A stretch of 18,582 bases of DNA from BOG-1112 sp964635325. GTDB taxonomy: Bacteria > Bdellovibrionota_B > Oligoflexia > Oligoflexales > Bog-1112. The notes below the pieces were generated by a model. The model did no database searches and was not told the DNA's origin. It saw only the letters and a list, made by a program, of their open reading frames with translations. This document shows positions 1 through 7,250 of this stretch, piece after piece. The stretch lies in contig CAZWOL010000054.1 of assembly GCA_964635325.1 (NCBI GenBank), positions 1-18,582 of the forward strand, in the 5' to 3' direction. The first letter of the stretch is position 1. Each line of letters starts with the position of its first letter. The translations under genes were made by a program, and so were the position numbers.

Positions 1-182
1 CACTAGCAGTAACATTTTTGACATAAAGAAGTGTGTAAGCAAATTTCATAGATATTTCCGTAGCAAAAAGGTTTGACGCTCTAGAATCGCAACCACTCTA
101 CTGTATTCAGCAGAAATTACCTTAGTTTTTAGCGGGTATCACAGCCAATCGCCAGAATGGACATGAAGTTAGCCTCTAAGCA

Positions 183-211
183 TTGACAGATGAAGGATCG
201 GCGGATAAAAG
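183..211 (+). promoter_or_regulatory. candidate sigma70-type promoter for the Ser/Asp-repeat protein
   Basis: A perfect TTGACA at 183-188 is followed, after 17 bp, by TAAAAG at 206-211 (4 of 6 matches to TATAAT). Transcription would begin near 218, about 60 bp before the ATG at 280. A second TTGACA at 18-23 has no acceptable -10 at normal spacing. Apart from this, the non-coding stretch 1-279 shows nothing recognisable. Confidence 0.4.
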
Positions 212-279
212 ATACGCAATCTGTCTCATCAAATTGAAAATATCGGACACCCTAAGGTGGCCTAACTTGGAGATTCTAT

Positions 280-1152
280 ATGAAAAAAATGATTGTAGCT
301 TGCCTACTGCTTATGAGTGCTAGCGTTCTGGCCAAAAAAGAAGCGGTCGTGTTTTTGTGTAAAGAAAACGGGCAAATTATACAGTCCGGGATTACTGGAG
401 AGGCGCAATGGAACCCTGATGAAGGTGTTTTTATGGTCGACGCTCGGACACAGCGTCGCTTGCAGAGAGGGGCTAGCAGGAATGTGCGATGGTTTGCAGA
501 ACAAGTATCTGCATCAGGACCTCACAGGCCGTATAGGGTTAGGCCTGAGGGCTGGAGTTCACAGCCTGGAGAGCATAATCGTGTGCGTATACGTCTTGCC
601 TCGCTTTTCTCTCCATCTGCGGACAGTCCAGTTCCACTTGTCCCGCATGTTCGTGGCAGATCCGCAGCAGATGATTCGGATTCTTCTTCCGATCTTTCGG
701 ATTCTTCTTCCGATCTTTCGGATTCTTCTTCCGATTCTGAATCTCTTGGATGGAGGAGGGTTCCTATTGCAAGGGTTCTAGGGGCTCCAGAAGAAGTGAC
801 TTTGCATATTTTTATCCCAAGGCAGCCTGCTGATGAACGTCGTATTGAGGCTAGGTGGAATGAGCAAACTGGAGCGTACGTAGTAGACGATGATATTTAT
901 GATTTTGACGACACCGTCGAAGTGTATGCCGAAAGCTCTAGCTCCCGAACTCCTCAAGTTACGCGACTCTATCCGGTGCTCCCTTTGTCGGAACTTGACG
1001 AACTCATCGAAGGTAGAACTTTTTTACGTTCATTGATACTGCCTCATGATGATGAGCCTGAAGCAAGTGCAGGTCCTCTTCCTTCACAACCCAAGAGTTC
1101 GGATGTGTGTGAAGAGGTGTGTGAACGTCCGTTGAAGCGTGCTCGTCAGTAG
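280..1152 (+). CDS. exported protein with two copies of an ~85-residue domain and a Ser/Asp repeat linker; function unknown
   Basis: I do not recognise a named family. The 290-residue product begins with a signal peptide (KK, then a hydrophobic stretch to about residue 18, ending SVLA-K), so it is probably exported to the periplasm or outside. A GGAG seven bases before the ATG supports the start. Two segments look like copies of one domain: residues 21-109 and 171-252. The clearest match is EAQWNPDEGVFMVD (41-54) against EARWNEQTGAYVVD (190-203), each followed by a Val-aromatic-Ala-Glu stretch and a later R..L.SL. They are joined by an acidic linker at about 131-154 with three tandem seven-residue units (DSSSDLS, DSSSDLS, DSSSDSE). 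The tail holds two cysteines (CEEVCE, 277-282) and ends in a basic PLKRARQ. The gene stands alone and converges on the lipoprotein gene 23 bp downstream. Confidence 0.75.
   Translation: MKKMIVACLLLMSASVLAKKEAVVFLCKENGQIIQSGITGEAQWNPDEGVFMVDARTQRRLQRGASRNVRWFAEQVSASGPHRPYRVRPEGWSSQPGEHNRVRIRLASLFSPSADSPVPLVPHVRGRSAADDSDSSSDLSDSSSDLSDSSSDSESLGWRRVPIARVLGAPEEVTLHIFIPRQPADERRIEARWNEQTGAYVVDDDIYDFDDTVEVYAESSSSRTPQVTRLYPVLPLSELDELIEGRTFLRSLILPHDDEPEASAGPLPSQPKSSDVCEEVCERPLKRARQ
679..741 (+). repeat. 21-bp tandem repeat, three units, within the Ser/Asp linker
   Basis: Units at 679-699 and 700-720 are identical in DNA. The unit at 721-741 matches over its first 15 bases and then diverges. They encode the DSSSDLS repeats. 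DNA-level identity suggests recent copy-number change by slippage. Confidence 0.85.
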
Positions 1153-1175
1153 TTTAACAATGTTTGTGAGGCCGT

Positions 1176-2072
1176 TTAGAGCTTACGGTACTCAAAATTG
1201 ATGTACCCATCATTGCGTTTTTTATTGTTTTGTTGAGCTTTCGTAATCCTAAGAAGGTAGTATGCTCCTCCACGCGCCTCACTCATTTTGACGACGTAGA
1301 CATCATCTTGTTTTAAGCTTTCGGTGGTCTGATGCAAAGCGTGGACTTGAGTTTGTTGCTCAGCATCTGCGTGGCTTGCAGTCATGTAATCCAAGCCTAC
1401 GGTATGCGCAAAGCGTGCACCGTTGAGAGATTTGAATTTCAAACTCATCTTGGTTGATGTTTCCGCTGTCATATCTATAAGATCTTTGGTCTCGTCGCTT
1501 GCACCCTGTGCTACATTTTCGCCCTTTTCGAGATCGAAGGCTCCAGGTTTTGTACCAATCAGATTGTGGATTGTACCCTGCCTCGAGATCAGTTCTGCTT
1601 TCTTGTTGTTTTTTTTGCGTACACATTGTGGAGCATCTGCAGGCAGACCGTCCTTTACTTCAAAATAAAGTGGCTTGCTAGCTACAGCTTTTCCAACTTT
1701 GGCTGTTACATTGACTGCGTATTTACCATTACAAACCTCATCACCAGCGACCAAGCGTGGCTGCATGTGCTCTTGCAAAGTGAGATGTGTGCGACCAGAT
1801 GGGGGGCGCTTGTACTCAACTTTTAGATTGCTGTCCGAAAAAGGAACGTCATTTCCTTCGCTATCTGTGATGCTGAAGCTCATCACGTAAGGTGTGTTTC
1901 CTTCAACTTTGCCTTTGATTCCCAATGCTGAGCCTCTGTGAAGCTCCGGTTTATCGCTATCGAGCTCAAGGTTGCTTATATTCACCTCTTCTGCTTTGTC
2001 TTTTTTGCCGCAAGCCACATGCATCAAACCTGTGCTCAATACAAACACACCCATTAGAGATTTTGCGAACAT
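1176..2072 (-). CDS. probable lipoprotein of unknown function
   Basis: The 298-residue product has an N-terminal hydrophobic segment ending HVAC at Cys21, followed by a charged, flexible GKKDKAEE stretch. This fits a lipoprotein, although His at -3 makes the lipobox weak. The mature part looks beta-rich with repeated Lys/Asp/Ser segments, and I see no catalytic motif or known domain. Residues 30-140 could be an immunoglobulin-like strand region, but this is inference. An AGAGGA six bases before the ATG supports the start. It converges with the Ser/Asp-repeat gene and diverges from the PAP2 gene across 196 bp holding a palindrome and a Fur-box-like site. It may therefore be metal-regulated. 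A periplasm-facing anchored protein is the safest reading. Confidence 0.65.
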   Translation of the reverse strand: MFAKSLMGVFVLSTGLMHVACGKKDKAEEVNISNLELDSDKPELHRGSALGIKGKVEGNTPYVMSFSITDSEGNDVPFSDSNLKVEYKRPPSGRTHLTLQEHMQPRLVAGDEVCNGKYAVNVTAKVGKAVASKPLYFEVKDGLPADAPQCVRKKNNKKAELISRQGTIHNLIGTKPGAFDLEKGENVAQGASDETKDLIDMTAETSTKMSLKFKSLNGARFAHTVGLDYMTASHADAEQQTQVHALHQTTESLKQDDVYVVKMSEARGGAYYLLRITKAQQNNKKRNDGYINFEYRKL

Positions 2073-2122
2073 GGAACATCCTCTTTAACGATTTATAAAA
2101 CAAACAGCTCATACTCTAGCCT

Positions 2123-2137
2123 AAAATGGACCATTTT
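2123..2137. promoter_or_regulatory. 15-bp perfect palindrome, candidate operator
   Basis: AAAATGG-A-CCATTTT is a perfect 7+1+7 inverted repeat lying 51 bp upstream of the lipoprotein start, in the divergent intergenic region 2073-2268. Its position fits a repressor site, but no regulator is encoded nearby. Confidence 0.35.
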
Positions 2138-2143
2138 TAAATG

Positions 2144-2162
2144 GATTCTCATGATAACTATC
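2144..2162. promoter_or_regulatory. Fur-box-like site
   Basis: GATTCTCATGATAACTATC matches 13 of 19 positions of the classical Fur consensus (the GATAAT-type 19-mer). It lies between the divergent lipoprotein and PAP2 genes. AT-rich intergenic DNA can reach this score by chance, so this is a candidate only. Confidence 0.3.
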
Positions 2163-2268
2163 ACGCCAATGCACAGCCTTATGAATATGAGGCTAGCTTC
2201 GCCTTCCAATTTGTCCTAATTTGATCTCAAGTTGACGCTCTAACGACATACACTAAGGAAATATTGGA

Positions 2269-3237
2269 ATGCGCACCTTCTCGCTTGCTTTGCTATTGAC
2301 GGTTTGTCTTCTTAGCAGCCCCTGCCTGGCCCAAACAACCATGACTTACGCTGTATCGGATACGGAGGCGTATACCTACGAGCGACCGAGTGGCGTGCCT
2401 TTTGTTACAAATTTTTTCAAAGATTTTAAGTTGCTCTACGACAATAACGCAGACTATGAGCATGTACCTTGGTTCCTGGGGATTGCCGCATCAACAGCGC
2501 TTTCCATTCATTATGACGAAGATCTGATTTTGGGCTCGCAGAATCTTGGGCGTAAGTGGGGAATCTCGTCGCAAGATAAGACTAAGACTTTTTTTAAGCT
2601 TTTTGATCTGAACTTTCGTTTTCCTACCGATCTTGGATCATGGATGTACTTTATTGGAGATGGATGGACGCATGGATCCATTGCTTTGGGATTTTTGGGT
2701 TTTGGGTATTTTGCGAATGACTATAGGGCTTGGGCAACAAGCTATGCGCTATTCGAAGGTCTGTTCACAACGGGGACCACAACCCAAGTTCTCAAACATC
2801 TCACAGGTCGTGAAAGTCCCCTTGTACGCACTCAGGAACGCGGACGTTGGGACTTTTTTCCTAACCAAGTAAAGTATCATAAAAACATACCAGCACACGA
2901 TGCTTTTCCGTCTGGGCATCTTGCTACGGGAACCATGACCCTCACAGTGATTGTAGAAAACTATCCCGAGTATCGCTATTTTATTTTACCAGTTGGAATA
3001 GGTCTGCTGAGTGCACTTAGTTTTCAGATGATGAACAATGGAGTCCACTGGTTTAGTGACTACCCACTGGCTGTAGCTATTGGCTATGGCCTAGCTAAAG
3101 TTGCAGTAAGCAATTATCGAACTCTGCAGCAAAAACGTGTGACCAACAGATCCCTACGTCGCCCCGAAGCAACGGTGCTATTCAATCCTATCTTGGCGCA
3201 CCAAACATACGGGTTAGGTGTGACGGTTATTTTTTAG
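2269..3237 (+). CDS. PAP2-superfamily phosphatase-like exported/membrane protein
   Basis: The 322-residue product has a signal peptide (cleavage near CLAQ, residues 19-22), several hydrophobic helices and the PAP2 (lipid phosphatase/acid phosphatase) core. PSGH at 214-217 carries the catalytic-site His, and HWFSD at 260-264 carries the second His and the Asp. Family members normally have KX6RP and SRX5HX3D. Here the first motif reads K176-X6-S183-P184 and the residue six before H260 is Met254, so two phosphate-binding arginines are replaced. R181 might substitute for one of them. The C-terminus ends in a beta-strand-like stretch with terminal Phe, as in outer-membrane proteins. AAGGA sits nine bases before the ATG. 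The expected role is dephosphorylation of lipid phosphates such as phosphatidate or undecaprenyl pyrophosphate, but the substitutions leave activity uncertain. Confidence 0.8.
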   Translation: MRTFSLALLLTVCLLSSPCLAQTTMTYAVSDTEAYTYERPSGVPFVTNFFKDFKLLYDNNADYEHVPWFLGIAASTALSIHYDEDLILGSQNLGRKWGISSQDKTKTFFKLFDLNFRFPTDLGSWMYFIGDGWTHGSIALGFLGFGYFANDYRAWATSYALFEGLFTTGTTTQVLKHLTGRESPLVRTQERGRWDFFPNQVKYHKNIPAHDAFPSGHLATGTMTLTVIVENYPEYRYFILPVGIGLLSALSFQMMNNGVHWFSDYPLAVAIGYGLAKVAVSNYRTLQQKRVTNRSLRRPEATVLFNPILAHQTYGLGVTVIF

Positions 3238-3362
3238 ATATGTACTTTGCGCCAATCCGAGTACAGTCCCTATTGTTGAATGATGATGGTTCGAATTGTT
3301 CTTGCTAGTGGAGGACCTTTTTCCTAACCTAGTTATAAGATGACTCACTCTCCATTTTTTAT

Positions 3363-3379
3363 TACGTCACGTTGACGTA
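3363..3379. promoter_or_regulatory. 17-bp palindrome upstream of isocitrate lyase, candidate operator
   Basis: TACGTCA-CGT-TGACGTA is a perfect 7-bp inverted repeat with a 3-bp centre. It ends 28 bases before the isocitrate lyase ATG and just upstream of the AAGAGG ribosome-binding site (3397-3402). Symmetry and position suit a dimeric regulator of the glyoxylate shunt. No obvious -35/-10 pair could be fixed in 3238-3407. Confidence 0.45.
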
Positions 3380-3407
3380 GGCCTTACTCTTTTTCTAAGA
3401 GGTTGCT

Positions 3408-4724
3408 ATGAGTTTCAGTTCGTCTTCAATTCATGCTCTAGAATCTGACTGGCAGGACAATCCTCGGTGGCGAGGGGTCGAAAGAAATTACACAGCTGCA
3501 GATGTTCTTAAGCTGCGTGGCACAGTAAAGATTCAGCACTCGCTTGCAGAATACAGTTCCAATAAATTATGGAGCTTGCTGAACGATTCTCCTTACATTC
3601 CAGCTCTCGGAGCGCTGACAGGCAATCAAGCTGTGCAAATGGCAAAAGGTGGACTCAAGGCTGTCTATGTGAGTGGATGGCAAATCGCAGCAGATGGAAA
3701 CGCAGCAGGTACAATGTATCCAGACCTCTGTCTCTATCCATCGAACAGTGTCCCTGCAGTTGTGAAAAAAATCAATAATGCGCTTCTTCGTTCTGATCAA
3801 ATTCAACATTGCAGCGGCAAAGGATCTGTTGATTTCATGCTTCCACTCATTGCTGACGGAGATGCTGGTTTTGGAAGCGTTCTCAATACCTACGAACTCA
3901 TGTCACAAATGATCGAAGCTGGAGCTGCTGGTGTGCACATCGAAGACCAGCATCCATCTGCAAAAAAATGTGGACACCTTGGTGGTAAGGTTTTGGTTCC
4001 CATTCGTGAAGCTGTTGAAAAATTACAGGCTGCTCGACTTGCTGCAGACGTTGCAGGTGCGCAGACGGTTTTGATTGCACGCACAGATTCGAACGGTGCC
4101 TATCTCATTACAAGTGATATCGATGCTCGTGATCGTCCGTTTATCACTGGTGAACGTACACCCGGGGGCTTCTATAATTTCCGTGGAGGTATAGATGCTG
4201 CAATCTCTCGTGGTCTAGCCTTCGCACCCTTTGCCGATTTGGTTTGGTGTGAAACATCAACTCCTAACCTCTCCGAAGCACGTATTTTTGCAGAAGCTAT
4301 TCATAAAGAGTTTCCTGGAAAACTCCTAGCCTACAATTGCTCTCCATCATTCAATTGGAAAAAACATCTTAAAGATGATGAGATCGCAGCATTTCAACGC
4401 GAATTGGGTGCAATGGGCTATAAGTTCCAATTTGTTACACTCGCAGGCTTTCATACTCTCAACCATAGTATGTTTACCCTTGCCAAAGGCTATGCTGAGC
4501 AAGGCATGAGTGCATATGTGGATCTGCAAGATAAAGAATTCAGAGCTGAAGCCCAAGGGTTCACAGCTGTAAAACATCAGATGGAAGTCGGCACTACGTT
4601 CTTCGATTCCATCTTAGCAACAGTTGCAAGTAAGGGCTCCACATCTGCAATGGCAGGTTCGACCGAAGCAGAACATTTTCACCACGCTGGAGCAAGCGCT
4701 CATTCGCATCCTCCTACCCTCTAG
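3408..4724 (+). CDS. aceA: isocitrate lyase
   Basis: This enzyme cleaves isocitrate to glyoxylate and succinate, the first step of the glyoxylate shunt, in the cytoplasm. The 438-residue length fits the short bacterial class. The active-site signature KKCGH is at 186-190 (catalytic Cys188). Flanking family blocks are intact: LIADGDAGFG (147-156, Mg-binding acidic residues), VHIEDQ (176-181), ITGERT, WCETSTP, NCSPSFNW and TLAGFH. AAGAGG five bases before the ATG supports the start. The C-terminus continues past the usual GSTE...F end into a tail with five histidines in its last 16 residues (HFHHAGASAHSHPPTL), which is unusual. The gene appears monocistronic, with a palindrome before it and a strong hairpin after it. 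It cooperates with acetyl-CoA synthetase at 16594; malate synthase is not in view. Confidence 0.97.
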   Translation: MSFSSSSIHALESDWQDNPRWRGVERNYTAADVLKLRGTVKIQHSLAEYSSNKLWSLLNDSPYIPALGALTGNQAVQMAKGGLKAVYVSGWQIAADGNAAGTMYPDLCLYPSNSVPAVVKKINNALLRSDQIQHCSGKGSVDFMLPLIADGDAGFGSVLNTYELMSQMIEAGAAGVHIEDQHPSAKKCGHLGGKVLVPIREAVEKLQAARLAADVAGAQTVLIARTDSNGAYLITSDIDARDRPFITGERTPGGFYNFRGGIDAAISRGLAFAPFADLVWCETSTPNLSEARIFAEAIHKEFPGKLLAYNCSPSFNWKKHLKDDEIAAFQRELGAMGYKFQFVTLAGFHTLNHSMFTLAKGYAEQGMSAYVDLQDKEFRAEAQGFTAVKHQMEVGTTFFDSILATVASKGSTSAMAGSTEAEHFHHAGASAHSHPPTL

Positions 4725-4734
4725 TCTATAGAGA

Positions 4735-4781
4735 GCAGAATAGGGCTTTCTTCGTAAGACCTATTCTGCGCTAATATTTTT
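4735..4781 (+). terminator. rho-independent terminator after isocitrate lyase
   Basis: Perfect 10-bp arms GCAGAATAGG (4735-4744) and CCTATTCTGC (4760-4769) enclose a 15-nt loop. They start ten bases after the stop codon and are followed by a T-rich tract (TATTTTT, 4775-4781). Confidence 0.75.
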
Positions 4782-4861
4782 AGCTGCTTGCCAATTGTTG
4801 GGATCCATTCAGTGGTAGAGAGCCTGTTATGACTAATGAAAATTTCTAGATATTTGGTGTA

Positions 4862-4867
4862 TATAAT
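4862..4867 (+). promoter_or_regulatory. -10 element upstream of the ADP-ribosyltransferase-like lipoprotein gene
   Basis: A perfect TATAAT lies 46 bp before the preferred TTG start at 4914; no good -35 is seen 17 bp upstream. If used, transcription starts near 4874, downstream of the in-frame ATG at 4836, which rules that ATG out as the start. Confidence 0.45.
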
Positions 4868-4913
4868 AAGATATTTAGGTGTAGAAATATTCCATTTTCT
4901 GGAGGAAGGAAGA

Positions 4914-7247
4914 TTGACTAGCAATGTGTCTATTAATGGTTTGTCAATGTTTTTCACCGTGAAAAGGTTTTCACTGTTATGGATTACTCTAATCAGCAGT
5001 AGTTTTATTTTTCTAGCATGTGCTCGTACTCATAGAAAGCAAGATGCTCAAATCGCATTCGAAAGTGAAGCAATGGAACCAACTCCAGCTTCAAGTCAAG
5101 TTCTGGTCGGTGCTCTAAAAAATGTGAGAGATGGAGCTTCAGATGACCAAAAGCTATTCCAAGAGCTTAATTTACAGACCTCTGAGGCGATTTTTCTTTT
5201 TGACCCCAAACCGAGTGGGTTTGGTCTGGTGGAAATACCACCGAGTTTGATGCGTTTTTTGGATCCAAACTACGCAGAAGGTCTAGTGACACGAACAGAA
5301 GCTTTAGGTGCAGAAGGTCTGGAACGTTTGGATAGTCTTTATAAACATCGAGCACCTTTTGCCTCTGCTGTTAGGCAAGGACAAGCAACAGAGAATGCAC
5401 TTAGGATACATATTTCTGATGCATCGAAGAACACCTCTATAGAAGCTTTTGAACAAACTCTGAAAGAATCAGATGATAAAGCCCGTCTTGCGGAAGAGTT
5501 ACTTGCGGATCTACAAAAGAAAGACCCAAGACTTCCCATTCAAAAAGATGAACTAGAACATCTCACTATAGAATCATTCTCAAGTTTGTATTCAAAATTC
5601 AATCGACGCTTTGCTCAACTCAAGGCCATCGACTGCGATGGGTGTGAAGAAGTCAGTCTACTAGGAAGCTATAGAGAAACCGAGCCAAAAATGTTGCTCC
5701 TAAAAACAGAATTCGAGAAACAAACTACAAGGGCTATTGGCAAGGAAAACTTTAATAAAGATGCAACAGTCACTTATCGTGGAGTTCAACTTCCTCCAGG
5801 ATCTGATCTTGAAGCTACACGTGCAGAGGTTGCGAAATTTGAGAATGGACAGGTTCAAGGAAAAGAGTTGCCCCAGGCTATAGAAGTTGCAATGAATGAA
5901 TATTTTTCGAAAGGTGTAGTCTCTCCTGCATTATGGAAACCATCAGAAAAACCTGTGGCAGAATGGAATACTGTTCCTTCTGAGCATTTTAAATCATCAT
6001 CCGGATCACTTTTTGTTTCAACGACAAGTAGTTGGAAGGTTGCTGTTAACTTTGCAACAAAAAAAGTAGCAGGTCAAAGTCAATTTACTCCATCTGAGAG
6101 CCAATTTGGTCTTGTGCTCGTGCTTGCTCCAAGAGAAGGTGAGGCATTGACTAGTCATATGAATTTTAAGGAAAGGGAAGTGGCTGTTCCAGTCAAGATA
6201 GATCCTGATCAAGTCATCGGAGCCTATCCTCTTGTAAAGTTAGAATCGGGTGAAACGCGCGTACTCTCCTTTGTGTCGAATCCCCGATCGAGCTTTTCAA
6301 ATAGTCTGGTAACTCAAGGGCCCAAAGCAGATCCGCAGCGTTTAGATCGACAGGCAGCAACGGAAAGACTCATTCGGGACCAAAGTGATGACGGAGTCGT
6401 TGCAATTTATGCAAAACCTTATGAAACGGTTAATACACAATTACAACGTGATATCGAGATCGCTAAAAGTGCGACAGAAAACATGATAGAAACGTTTACC
6501 GTTAACCGCTACCATCATGCTCTAGCTCATGGTCTGCGACAAGGTGCGCTTGCAAAAGATATTGCAAATGTCATGGAGCAAACAAATACGCCGCTTGGCA
6601 AATGGGTAAAAGCACAGAAAAGGCAAGACCCATTTTTTTTAGATAAATTGGAAATGGTTGCAACCTACCAAAGAACTGGCCGTCGTTCTGAATCTACGAG
6701 GGATACAGATGAATTTTACGAGGACTTGCATCGTAGCGCCCAAAATTTTGTAATTGCTGCACGTAAGCCAACTCCACCAAATAAAACCAGCATGTTCAGA
6801 TCGAATGAAGAAATTGCGGAATATGCATCAGCTATTGTTTGGCAACATGTTCCAAAAAGTTTTGTAAGACAAAAATCATCTATTCTCGATCTTCCTAAAA
6901 TTGCAAATTCTATAGATAATTTTACAGAAAATGAGGAATTTATATTTCAAATTGTCAATGCAGCCCATGGATTGGATGGAAGAAGAATTACCAACTTTAA
7001 TCCTATAAGGACACGTAGAGAGTTTTCTGATTTTCTCGATTTATCGTTTGATAGTGTTCCGGTTGAGATTTTATGGCAGCGTGAAGCAGCCTATCTTAAA
7101 GCAACGGGGGACACAGATAGAGGTGTAGCCCCCGTTCGATATAGACATGATAATGAATTCTTTTTGCAGGCTAAAGACCCTCAGCGCATGGTTGATGCCA
7201 TCTATACAGTTTCGAAGAATCTACCACGTTTAGTGATAGGCAGTTAA
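4914..7247 (+). CDS. secreted/lipoprotein ADP-ribosyltransferase-like toxin or effector with SidE-PDE-like C-terminal region
   Basis: The product is 777 residues from a TTG start preceded by GGAGG (4901-4905) at 8-nt spacing. In-frame ATGs at 4836 and 4947 lack good ribosome-binding sites. A hydrophobic segment (19-35) ends FLAC at Cys36, a weak lipobox. Residues ~40-280 are charged, helical and unrecognised, with a CDGC pair at 240-243. Residues ~285-450 show the R-S-E ADP-ribosyltransferase signature in order and at sensible spacing: TYRG (R289), FVSTTSSW (369-371), and KEREVAVP (E420/E422) running into a VIGAYPL strand. This resembles cholera toxin A, where R7, STS and the ExE motif precede IYGWYRV. 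Residues ~525-775 carry HALAHGLR (H535, H539, R542), GRRSES (E593) and IVNAAHGLD (H685), which resemble SidE-family phosphodiesterase motifs. It likely acts outside the cell or on another cell. The ART call is fairly sure, the PDE call moderate. Confidence 0.7.
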   Translation: MTSNVSINGLSMFFTVKRFSLLWITLISSSFIFLACARTHRKQDAQIAFESEAMEPTPASSQVLVGALKNVRDGASDDQKLFQELNLQTSEAIFLFDPKPSGFGLVEIPPSLMRFLDPNYAEGLVTRTEALGAEGLERLDSLYKHRAPFASAVRQGQATENALRIHISDASKNTSIEAFEQTLKESDDKARLAEELLADLQKKDPRLPIQKDELEHLTIESFSSLYSKFNRRFAQLKAIDCDGCEEVSLLGSYRETEPKMLLLKTEFEKQTTRAIGKENFNKDATVTYRGVQLPPGSDLEATRAEVAKFENGQVQGKELPQAIEVAMNEYFSKGVVSPALWKPSEKPVAEWNTVPSEHFKSSSGSLFVSTTSSWKVAVNFATKKVAGQSQFTPSESQFGLVLVLAPREGEALTSHMNFKEREVAVPVKIDPDQVIGAYPLVKLESGETRVLSFVSNPRSSFSNSLVTQGPKADPQRLDRQAATERLIRDQSDDGVVAIYAKPYETVNTQLQRDIEIAKSATENMIETFTVNRYHHALAHGLRQGALAKDIANVMEQTNTPLGKWVKAQKRQDPFFLDKLEMVATYQRTGRRSESTRDTDEFYEDLHRSAQNFVIAARKPTPPNKTSMFRSNEEIAEYASAIVWQHVPKSFVRQKSSILDLPKIANSIDNFTENEEFIFQIVNAAHGLDGRRITNFNPIRTRREFSDFLDLSFDSVPVEILWQREAAYLKATGDTDRGVAPVRYRHDNEFFLQAKDPQRMVDAIYTVSKNLPRLVIGS
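7103..7136. repeat. intragenic inverted repeat near the 3' end of the ART-like gene
   Basis: AACGGGGG (7103-7110) and CCCCCGTT (7129-7136) are perfect 8-bp arms with 18 bp between. It ends 111 bp before the stop and about 115 bp beyond the stop of the convergent RiPP operon. No T-run follows on either strand, so it is not a standard terminator. Confidence 0.5.
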
Positions 7248-7250
7248 AGT

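Noticed and set aside
317..781. 154-residue open frame overlapping the Ser/Asp-repeat gene
   Set aside because: Alternative frame without a ribosome-binding site; the signal-peptide frame is better supported.
73..2242. Shared 11-mer TTGACGCTCTA at 73-83 and 2232-2242 as a common promoter box
   Set aside because: No consistent -10 at fixed distance follows the two copies, so it is probably chance.
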